From contig OY754470.1 in assembly GCA_963575645.1 (NCBI GenBank), forward strand, positions 44,361,201 through 44,425,200: a DNA stretch of 64,000 bases, given 5' to 3'. A model generated the notes under the pieces. That model worked only from the letters and a program-made list of their open reading frames with translations, was not told the DNA's origin and made no database searches. The stretch's first letter is position 1. Each line of letters opens with the position of its first letter. The DNA comes from Xanthostigma xanthostigma (taxonomy: Eukaryota; Arthropoda; Insecta; Raphidioptera; Raphidiidae). Made by a program: the position numbers and the translations under genes. Positions 11,101 through 23,100 of the stretch are shown here, in pieces.

Positions 11101-14100
11101 TTAGTTGGAGAAATCCATTAGGAAAATCAATATTATTATACAAAGAAGAAAAGTTTTTGTTTGTTTAATAATAATAATAATAAATATTTATTTCCCAACA
11201 GATATAACTCCAATAACAGGGAAATTACAAATTACAGAAATGAATACATGTTAACAAAAAAAAGAAAAACACGTTATAAAAATATTTTTACGGTGGTTAA
11301 TCTCAGGAAATATTAAACCGATTTCACTATTCAAAAATCTACTTCTTCCCGAGCAACAAGGGTTATATATACGTTACGGTTAAAGTAGGATGAGCTTTAA
11401 GAGATAATTAATGTAACAGTTGGGGATCCAATACGCAATTTTAGACTTAAAATGGTTCACGCTACCGAATCTATAACATGATAAATGTATTGTTGTTGAT
11501 CATTTTTCTGCAAAGCTTAAATCTACCCGGGCAGATCTGGGGGAAAACAAAAACAAAATAAAATAATTGTTTTTATAAGTTAAAAGGTCCTTCACATCAT
11601 TATAGGCCCCACTCACGATCAAACTTCATGCCACAGTTCAGTGTTCAGTGAAGTTGGACCGATTAATCGAAAGACTGACTGGTACCACACACAGTTCATG
11701 CAAACTGCTCATTTTTTAAATTTTTTTGTGTCCAATTTGGTTCAGTTGTTGGCATACACTCGTCGAGTATAGATATATAAAATATAATATATTATATAGG
11801 TACATACTATAATATTATACTATAGATAATTAATAAGAACTAAATGAGTTATTTAAATAGTGAGGATTGACTGTTCATAGCTATGGAATTGTATTTAAAA
11901 CAGGGAAATAAGAAAAAAGAAGAATATGGGTGAAAATTTGTTAGAAATGCGTGATTCAAGAAGTCATGTTTATTTGATTAATGAATTACATCTTGAACCG
12001 CTTGATTGGAATAATTATTTACGGATGGATGAATTAATTTACAATTATTTACTGGAATTAGTTACCCTATTTATTAAGAACCAGGACACAAATATGCGAA
12101 AATCTATTTCTGCACAAGAAAGACTTGCAGCAATATTGAGATTTTTGGCTTCTGGTTGTACAAAACACAGAACTCCAAAAACTGAACTGAAAAAAACCCA
12201 CACAGACAGCAGTTTACTTGAACACTAAACTAAAAGTCGTTCAAAAATCAAGATGCATTTGATGAGTTCATGCCTGACTTCAGTGTTGGTTTCAGTGTTT
12301 ATTTGTCCCACACATTATCATGCTTCACTGAACTATAAGTTTGAACACTGAACTGTGGCATAAAGTTTGATCGTGAGTGGGGCCTATTAAAAGGACATTT
12401 TAAAAGTGATTAAATAGCTACCGGTTAAATTGAACAAAAATCTTCATATTTGGTTCTGTTTTTTGTTTTAAAGAAAATATCAAAGATATAAAGTTTATAA
12501 TAATAACATTTTTTTTTATTTGGTTTAATTTGGATAACAGCTAAAAACGCTTGAAGGCATATTAAGGCCCATCAAGAATAACCCACAAATCATTTTTTTT
12601 TTCGTCACTTCAATAGTAAAGCAAAAGTCATGTATTGATTACTTCACTGTAGGCACGTATTTAGTGGGTAATAATAATAAATTAATTTTAAAGGTACCGC
12701 CAAAACCGGCGTCCCGTTTCCCTTCATCAGCCGGACATTACAAGAAGGTCGAACCGGACTTAGTGGATGTTGAGTTAAAGCTTCAGCCGTTCGGCGTCGG
12801 CCCGGTGGGAGGACATCCTACGTCGGATGCCGCATTACTCTGTGATCAAGGCTACGGATCGGAACGTTCGCCCGAAGACGAAAATCCACCACCTCTGCCG
12901 ATGATGCCGGCGCCCAGCAGCGAATCCGGTGCAGACGATGATTCTGATCCCAGCTCTAAATATTCCTTCATTACACCTGGTGAGTCGATAATAATTACTG
13001 TTTTAATTATTTATCATGTTTGTGTTGTATATTGTGTTCAGAGGCGTCTGTGCCTCTTTTAACAACTCACTAATGTTTTGTTCAATAATGATCAATTAAA
13101 CGACCAATTTTATTGAAAATTTTGACCTCAAGATCGAGATTTAGGAGCCATTCAAATATTACGAACAATTTTATTGAAAATTTTGACCTCAAGATCGAGA
13201 TTTAGGAGCCATTCAAATATTACGAACAATTTTTAAATTTACGTGCATTTTTCTCATTTTTTGAGCAAATATGTTGTTAGGACAGGATTAGGGAGGCAGG
13301 AGGTGGGTTACTGTTTTCGGACAAGTTTCTAAAAAGTTGTGGAAAGACGTAAAGTTTTCTTATTATAACGCGATTTTTTCGATTTTTCTGGGGCTCCTCT
13401 TTCCTGTGGGCTCTGGACACATGCCCCCGTTGCCCCTGCCTAGTTACGTAGTCTAAGAAAAGACAGGAAACTTCTCCTACAAGATCGTAGCTCCTGAAAG
13501 TACTACTGAACTACTCGACTCTTAATTTCCTTTTTTTAATCGGATACTTATTCTCGTCTGCTGTTTTCCGTGTGTGTGTATATTCGCGCCTGCCGATTGT
13601 AACGCTCATCGCTCTCAACAACATTGTGACAATCTATACTAATATATAAAGCTGAAGAGTTTGTTTGTTTGTTTGGTTAAACGCGCTAATCTCAAAAACT
13701 AATGGTTCGAATTGAAAAAAAAAATGTATTGGATAGCCCATTTATCGAGGAAAGCTATAGGCTATATAATATTACGCTACGGCCAATTAGAGCGGAACAT
13801 CAATGAAAAATGTTGCAAATGTATCTCAAAATTAGTCCGTCCGACAAATATTATCAGGTGAAATGCCTTAACTAAATATTGCAATATTAGCACGCCAAGT
13901 TTGCAAGCCCGGACAGTAGTCGATAGAGCGTAAGACTCTTAATGCCAGGGTCTAGGGTTCAAGCCCCACGTCGGCGAATATATTTTTATTTATTTTTTTT
14001 TATTTTCTACATTGCTTTCTTCTAAGGCTTTCATTTCATTTTTTTTAAATTTTATTACGACTAATTAAAATTAAATAAATCTAATTAATAACTTATTTGA

Positions 14101-17100
14101 AAACTATTACAACTATAGGCACCTATATATAAAAATAATTTTCCTACAGTGTTTTCAATTAAATATTAATTATATTAAAAGAAATTTATTACTTAAAGAA
14201 ACTATAAATACTGCTTTTTAACGACAAAAACTTTTGAACGGTAACACCGATCATTATGAAGTATCAATTCGAAAATGCGCAAGATTACTCCTGTCAACAA
14301 ATAAATAAACACGTGTTTCGTGCTTTCTCAAAAACAACCCCTTCAGAGGGGAAAAGAAATAAATTTCGAGGTTTGTCAGGACGTTGATCACGTGAATGTC
14401 ATCAATTTTGAAATTTATTTGTGGGGTCTACGTCGAGAAAGGAGTAACTATGCCAAATAATGGGAATGCGTTTCGTCTCAATCGCGTGCGAAGCCGCTGG
14501 TAACGGCTAGTATTGAATAAAATTCTATTCTACAGTGTAGTAAATAACCGGCGCGGCGCAGCGGTGAGCGATTGCAGCTATAATTCACATAGCAAATCAG
14601 CCACCATTAACTTGCTATACATAATAGCCATATAGCAATTAAATATAGAGATACGGCAATTTGCATTGAGCTGCTGTGTCCCTGGTTGGCTTAATCCACC
14701 GTCACCAGTGCATAATGTCTCAGTTGAACGTTCACGCAAGGGCGGACGAACATCAATTTCACTACGGGGTGTTTCTTAAATAGTGTACAAGAGCTACTCC
14801 AAGTTACAGACATGAACTCAATTAGCCGTATTCTACTAATTGTGTTCTAATCACTGTTATTACGTAACCACAGTGATTACAAGATTGTTAACCACTGTTT
14901 GTAATCACTAATAGTACTAACAGACGGTCGTACTTGGTTCGAAGCGGACAGCGGATCTGGTCCGCTCCGTACCAAATCTGTTCGTCTGTAGAGTAGTCTG
15001 CGTGTCCGCCCGGTTCGATGGGATGCACGTCGTACTTGGTCCGGTCCGGTACAATATCCGAGCGTGTGTATAGCAGTACGACGGACTTGATACATATAAA
15101 AGTATAACGACGTCATTGTAATTCAAAACGTTGCGCACAATGCCGGATTTAGAGGTCTGGAGGCCTCGGGGCAACAAAGGAGTGAAGGCCCCCTGGCCCC
15201 AAATTATTTTCCAAATAAAATGGACAATTTTTTTCCGTCGATTTTTCCAATAAATAATTTATTGTGAAACCAAGTATAGATTCTTTTATTATTTAACAAA
15301 CATATAAATATAATCAGAAACAAGAATTATCTAAAAATTAAATTTATGCATTAACGAACAGAACTTTCCGAGCTGAAATCCAGTTCCCGAAGTAAATCAC
15401 TTTCAATGCTCAGGAAATTTTATTTTTTTTTCCAAAGTCTCTATTGTGGGGGTCCCTCTTTTGTGGTGGCCCCGGGGCTGTAGCCCCAGTTGCCCTCCCC
15501 TAAATACGGCCCTGGTTGTGCAACATGACAGAAATTTTGACAGAACGCGAAGTTCTTGGTGGAGTATTGGTATTATAAAAAGATTTCTCATGTTTGTGGG
15601 ATCTATCAGATAAGTTATATTGTAACAGAGAAGCGCGTAACAACGCTCTAGAAATTCTTCAGGAGTGTTATTTAAAATATGATCTTCGCTATCAAGCGAT
15701 TTTATTAACTTCATATGACTAAATTCATCGCGATCTTTCAAATAGAATTTTGCCCACTCCTTTCTTTACTTCCTTGTTTGTGGGGGCATTAACGTTGCCG
15801 CTAGAACTATCGCAATTTTCGTGCGCTTAATCATAGGCATGATTACGTATCTGTGTACACAACGAGACTGACAGATCCGGTCGTCTGTTGCAAGCAGCGG
15901 ACTTGATCCGCCGTACCATGTCCGTTGTCGGACCGGACCAAGTTCGAGCGTCTGTTAGTACTATAATGTTTAACCTGCATAGCAGAATAAAAAAAACCGG
16001 TTCTACTCACTGTTATTACGTAACCACAGTGATTACAAGATTGTTATAACCACTGTTTATAATCACTAATGTTTAACCTGCTTAGCAGAATAAAAAAAAA
16101 TAACGAGCAAGACTCGGACTTGCGCACCGAGGATTCCGTACAAACTTGTAGGTATGTAAATAGTTCGTCCATCGCGGGAATTGAGCCTTGAAGATTTTTC
16201 CCGCTTTGTCGTAGGAAAGATGTTGTCCCCATATATCGACAAACGTCGCGGTCAATTTGCCAACTAAGCGTGTAATTGCAGTGAGTTCAGATGGACTACT
16301 GAACTCATTGTACCTCGTGGCTATATCTGATAGCCTAGTTGTCGTACCGTGTTGTATGAGTGAGTTCTCATATTGTGCTGTATTAGAACTGTTACTGTCT
16401 ACGTGCGTAGCATGTTGTTGGAGTTTAAAAACATTATTTTTTTGTGATGTAACTACAAATTGGCGGTTTTCGGATTTTTCCCTTTACTTGTGCTATAAGA
16501 CATTTCTTCTTGCAAAATTTCATGATTCTAGCTCAACGGGAAGTACCCTACAGGTTTTGATTCCCAAGAGTCTTGACAGACAGTCGGACGGACAGCAAAG
16601 TGATCCTATAAGGGTTCCTTTTTACGTACGGAACCCTAATCTATTTTATCTTGTGGCCATTGATATTATCTGCGGGAAAGCGAGCCGACACGACCGCGGC
16701 ACGTATGTAATGTGTGTCCTAGTATGTCGTGCCGACACAGCGACCAGCCCAGCACGTCCTACTTTCCACATGTAGCCATGTGTCAAACCAACGTATTTAA
16801 AAGAAAATTTACGCGAAAACCCTCATCTATTCGAATACATAACTTATGGCTGGTATTTTCAAACGATTCGATTCTTCGTGAATCGAAATTTTAACGAAAA
16901 CTTGAAACAGTCGGATTTATTTCATCCTATTTTCTTTACGTCTATGGCGAGGGTAAGTTCATGAGGCAATGAAACAAAAAGCCGACATTTATTTATTCAT
17001 TATTATAATAATTAACAGGTATAAAAACCCAATAACAGATTACACCATAACAAATATGAAGAAATATAAAGAAAGCCTTAAATAAGCTTATATAAAAAAG

Positions 17101-20100
17101 AGATAAAAAATAAAAAAGCATTCAAGGCAATTACAAATTATACTTAAAAGATAATTCAACTATATAATGTGACAATATGCGGTTGAATTCAATAATAGTA
17201 CATAATATAAAACTGATATCGTATGATAGACATAGATTGAAAGATAGATAAGAAATGGACGCACTATTTATGAACAACGCATTTGAAAGTTATTATTCTA
17301 CCCTCAATATAGAAGAAATAGATAATCCGCCATCTTGGGACGCCCGCCATGTTGGATTTAAAACGATATTAGATATACTATGTTATATTGTCACCGGATA
17401 TTACACGTGTGGAGAATTTCAAAACTGTAGTTTATTTAGAACTAGTCGAAATTTTAATTGCAAAGTTTGGCTCAAACTAACAAACATGTGAGATTGAATA
17501 AACGTTTGTAATAATGTAATCATTTCAATTCGCCTTATATATGATGACTTAGCAAGCACTCAATTTCCGTGTATAGATAAGGAAAAGAGATGTATTATCT
17601 CTGTTTAGAAATCACACTCACCAACAATAAACACATCAGCTGATTGTCTTTATCATAAACTAGCGGTCCTGTCCCGCTCCGCCCGAGTTCGTAGAATGTA
17701 GATTGCCACTGTTTTTTCGTCGACTTACACTGCAAAATTAGTCTCCACGAAAAGCGCTTTTATTTTAACGCGATAATATATAACCTATTCCCATCTTGAA
17801 GGTCAATTCTAAATATTGGTGAATTTTCTTTTTAAATCGGGTGAGTAGTTTCGGAGATTATCTCCTACATTGAAACTTACAAACTTTACCACTTTATAAT
17901 ATTAGATAACTTAGTAACAGTTCAATGGGTGTGAATAGTAGGTTCAACAACTAGCCAATCACGGGGCTAGCCCCCTGTGATGTCATTTTTGACGCGGGTA
18001 TAATTCTAAGTTAAAAATTACATCGAAAAACACACACTTTTCCGTTTTTTATGGTAAAAAACCTTCAAAAATCTTTTTATTATCTATTTCTAAAGCATAT
18101 TCCAACCCTAAAAAAATGTAGAACGACTCCCCATTGACAAAAATGAACACTGATTCGAAATAGTTGTAAAGAATCGTTCGTTTATATTTTTGCAATAGTG
18201 TTGAGGACGTGCTTTTTATTCTCATTGAATATTTTATAAGCCTTAGTGCGAATACTCGCGTTACACGGTAGTTTGTTTTTTCTTTCTTTTTTAAAAAAGA
18301 ATTTATGTTTTTTCCAGTGTTTTGTTTATTTGCCAAATTTCACATTTCTATTATATTTATGAATTTACGACGTGCTGTGCTGTTTTTATGAGTTATAGGC
18401 AAATATTGTTGGATTTATTTGATACCTTTTAAAGATATTTTGAAAGTTGTTATTTATAAAACGGTCGAGTAATTTGGATCACAATAAAAATCAACAAAAA
18501 AAATTGGTTGTCTGTAAAGTCGGTTTACGGACGATAGTTTTATGTGATAACGTATTCCGCTCGAATATCATATTTAATAATACATAACCTAAATTTTAGT
18601 AGCTGTTAAAAACTTGGGCCGATCGTGCTTCTCTATCGCTTATACTGCGCTCTCGCTTGCACGCACAGGGTCAGGCGGAACGTTACGGCGTTACACTTTT
18701 TCGTGCGTGCAGCTGGTGTTTCATCAATTTATAAGACGTCATCACGTCAAAAAAATGTGTGTAGACGCCATATTATAACCTTGTATGTATCTCTAAAGTA
18801 ACTTACTTAATGGATTAAGTTATTAAAAAACCAGTCATGTGCGAGTCGGGCTCACGCACCGAGGGTTACGTACAAACTTGTAGGTATGTAAATAGTTCGT
18901 CTATCACGGGAATCGAGTCTCGAAGATTTTTCCCGCTTAGCCATTGGAAAACTGTTATCCCCACACATCGACAAACGTCGCGGTCAGTTTGCCAAATAAG
19001 CGTGTAATTGCAATGAGTTCAGATTGACTACTGCACTGTATCCCACCTCGTGGCTATATCTGATAGCCTAGTTGTCGTACCGTGTTGTATGCGAGAGTTC
19101 TCATATTGTGCTGTATAAACTCACTGGTAGCGGACGCTTGTTTTGTATTAGAACTGGTACTGTGTACATGCTTAGCATGTTGATTTTTTTTGTGATGTAA
19201 CTACAATTTTTCGGTTTTCGGATTGTTCCCTTTACTTGTGCTATAAGACATTGCTTCTTGCCAAATTTCATGATTCTAGGACAACGGGAAGTATCCTATA
19301 GGTTTTGATTCCCAAGAGTCTTGACAGACAGACGGAAAACAAAGTGATCCTATAAGGGCTCGTTTTTCTTTTTGAGGTACAAAATCCTAAGAACATAAAA
19401 AAATGAGTGATATTAAAAAAAATAAACATTTGCAATGTTTGGGTGAGCGATAAAAATAACTGATATCGAGAATGTAATATATTACTAATAAAAATAAAAT
19501 TAATAAAACTAACTCATCTATGGACGACTCACAATAATAAATACTTGCGAAACATTGGTTTTATTTTTCGTCAACGATTTCGTTTTATTAATTTTATTCC
19601 TACTACACTCACGAAACTTGTTATCAATTATCTTTGTCGCACTCACGAACTTCAAGTTTACATAGCAAATGTTTTTTGAGGATGTAGCAAAATAATATTA
19701 TTTTTATAACAAGGAAAGAAGTTGTTCCTTTCTGTATATAAACATTTCCAGGCCTCGATTTTTGCGCTAAAATTGAGAACTACTTCAAACGTAGACTGTT
19801 AATTAACTTTAAATAGTAATTGGAATTTTGTTATCTTGAAAGAAACATATATATAAAACGATTCACACAAGCAGACCACATTTTTAATGTCAGCTTTTGT
19901 TTTCGATTTAATGGTTCTTATGTAATTAGTTAATTACCATAAGATACGTTAGAGTACGAAGACTACGATGCAGTGAAACCACGAATAGACGCTAATTACC
20001 TTAGTTGTCGGGCGTTCATAATATACAATATTTCATATATAGATGATCACGATATCATAGTCAAAATGTTAGTACCTACAATAGGCTCTTTTTGTGGAAG

Positions 20101-23100
20101 AGTAGACGGTGCCTTCGTTCTCATTCAAAATATGACATACAACTAGTGTTGGGCATAATCGAATGAATCGAAATAATCGGTTTTTATAATTATTCGAATT
20201 ATCGATTATGAATGATGCGCAAGCTTGGCAATTATTAATTTCGTTTTATTTACTTTTACAGTAGGTATAAGCGAATGATCATTCAAAATATCGATTATGA
20301 ATTATGTTCTAACTTTGCAATTTCGATTTGTTAATATTACTTAACACAATATTAATAATGGAATCATTGGTATGATCGAATAGAAATAGAAATATATTGG
20401 TAATGCCCTAGATGGATACATCGTCAATTTAGGTACATAATGAGTTAAACATTAAAATTGAAGTTTAAAAAATACTTAATGTCATAAAACATTTTTTTAG
20501 GAAGAGTGATTTAATTAAGTTTGAACTTAAATTCTTTACCACACTGAATTTCAGTTAAGCTATTTGGTAGTTTATTAAATAAAACACTGCCAAAGTAGGA
20601 TTGATTTTTCTGAGACATTTTCAATCTGCGTTTCTTTAGTCTAATATCTTGATTGTTTCTTATGTCATGATTATGAATATCATTTAAATTAATACAAGGA
20701 CCGCGTCACTTCATCAAAGTATACAATCGAAAACACCCCCACTCTCCAGTGCTAGCAAAGACTTCCCAGTGCATGTAGATGCAGAAACCGAATGATGTAT
20801 CAATTATATCATATTATCTATCAACATAGAAAAATTAGTTTTTTTTTTTATTCAAACAATGTCACCGTCGGGATACGTGACATTGTTTGAATAAAAAAAA
20901 AAAAACTAATTTTTCTATGTTGATAGCATTGTAACAATGGGTGTTTCTTAACAATTGTAGCAAACAGTAGCTACTCTATAAACAATATATTATAATAATT
21001 ACTAACTGTAACTAAACTTTAAAAAAAAAAAAAAAAACTACATACAACCCTTTCGAAATTCCTAGTTCCTGAACCAATACTGAATAGATAGATCTTTTTG
21101 ATGCGAAGCATCTAATAGCGCGTTTGTTTGGGACTAAAACCGTGCAATTGACGCGACACATTTGTGGCACGCCGTTTTACGGGAGAACGTTACGTTTTTA
21201 TGTGCGTTGAATTAAACATTATAGTTTTAGTCGAATGCGACATCTAGATGACAGGGCGAAATTTAGTTAGGTACAAATTTTGTTTTGACGTGAAACACTT
21301 GATGGCGCGGTTGGTTGGCAGTAAAACCGTGCAATTGGCGCGACACTTTTATGGGGGACGTTACGTTTTTCAGTTACTAGTAGACCGTCAGATGGCAGCA
21401 TGCATTGTAGCATGGTTTTTGTTGACGAGGACTTCTAGGTGGGGATTATTAGTTACTAGAATAGTCGCAGTGACGCTTCTAGTAACTAATGTGTCCGTCG
21501 GGCTTTAGGAAGTGCTCGTAGAGTGTCCATAGGGCTTTAGTAAGTGTTCGTAGGGCTTTGTAACTAGTGATGTGGGGAGGAAAATTTGTCCACTACTTTT
21601 TTCCGGAAAAATTTTCAATGTCAAAAAGGCAATTTTTTAGTAATTTTTTACAGGACATATTTGAACTTTCCATATTTTCTTTTATTAGTTAATTTCTGTA
21701 CCATTTAAATAAAACCTACAGGTTATAATTCTAACTTAGTAATCCGCATGAATAAAGTTAAGTTTGATTCTGTTTTACTAAAGATTTGTCATATTGTTTT
21801 ATTTGGAACTCATAACAAATCAATTCATCCTATTTCATAATAAAAGTGCAGTTTCTCTTGTTATTTCATAAACAAAGTAATGAGTTAGTGGCAGAGGCCA
21901 GAAGATGGCACCACTCAGTACTGACTACTGCAAGTAAAAAAGGAATTATCCTCATGCAAACAGCACTAGATTGGAGTAGAAAAAGTTCATTCTGCTCTCT
22001 TTCAGGAATAATAATTATTTTTTGTTGGAAGAGGGAAACTCAAAAGGACATCACATCCAGAGTTGATGAAGATACTCCAGTTTTGTTTAACTGTAGCCTC
22101 TACTGAACGAGAGTTTAATTTTACAGTACCTTTTTAATTTAGTGGCTTGAACAATTTTCCAGAAAATTTTCTGTTTCAAAATTTTTCGGTAAACCAACAA
22201 CTCTGTTTATAACTTAAAGTTGCATTTGGCAAGCTTAAATAATAATAATAATAAGCCTCTTTAATAAATAAAATTATCGACCAATTTTTCAGACAATATA
22301 TAATTAATACATTAACGTTTCGATCTGAAAAATGTCTGAAAAATTGGTCGATAATTTTATTTATTGAAGAGTTCTAATCAGACGTGAATCAAAGATTTGA
22401 ATAAGCCTCTTTATTACAGGCGGAGTTCAGCTACGGCTGTTCTTCCACTCAATCTTTAAATATCTACAATTTTAAAATAATACATTCAAAAATACATGTT
22501 AAAAAAATACACGACATTTCTACAGTGCAGATAAATTATGTACTTTCCATAAGATAACGTCCAACTTTCTTTCGAAACGCCGCTTTTTTAGATCTTTGAA
22601 TGCTTGAGGAATGCTATTGTATATGGAAGCGGAAATATATGTATGTTTCGAATCTGCCAGGAGTTTCACGACGGCTCCTAATTTTTTTGTTCACTTTGAT
22701 TCAACCGTTGGTATGCATTAGGCTTTATACTGCCACCCTCCACTGAGACGACTCTTAAATCTAGCGTCGTTAATTCCGTGCGTCGATTCTTCATGATTGC
22801 AGTTAGCGCATTTGATCAAAGAAAACCACAGGACTCTAATCGTATAATGTAGAAGTAGTTCTATCATTGCGTGATATCTGCCATAAATTTTATATCCAAT
22901 TTTCTTGACTAGCGCTGCTGTAATACAATTTCCAATTTAACAAAATTATTTCCATCGAGATAGCGATTTCTTCATTTCTTTCCTCGTTTTTGTATCCACC
23001 GTGTTTCTAATGTTACCGGTTAGTAATGAAAAAAAAAAAACGTAGAAATAATTTTTATGAAAATGTTTACACTTCACTGTGATGCATGATGCCCTCGGCT

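Larger units (their letters stand above)
14848..16103. repeat. ~100-bp direct repeat around a transposon insertion
   Basis: A unit with CACTGTTATTACGTAACCAC and CAGTGATTACAAGATTGTTA ends in AATCACTAATGTTTAACCTG; the part up to AATCACTAA is at 14848-14911, its continuation at 15964-16000, and an uninterrupted unit at ~16003-16103. It is a tandem duplication whose first unit was split by the element at 14912-15963. Confidence 0.85.

Noticed and set aside
13907-13976. tRNA-Lys(CTT)-like sequence
   Set aside because: The D-arm is shortened and the acceptor stem does not pair; it lies in an insertion with its own target duplication, so it is a SINE-like head and not a tRNA gene.
14546-14590. CGGCGCGGCGCAGCGGTGAG, an A-box-like SINE head
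   Set aside because: No B-box or body could be found after it; support is too weak.
21846-22106. 86-codon frame in the 21.8-kb region
   Set aside because: No recognised domain and repeat-like surroundings; not supported as a gene.
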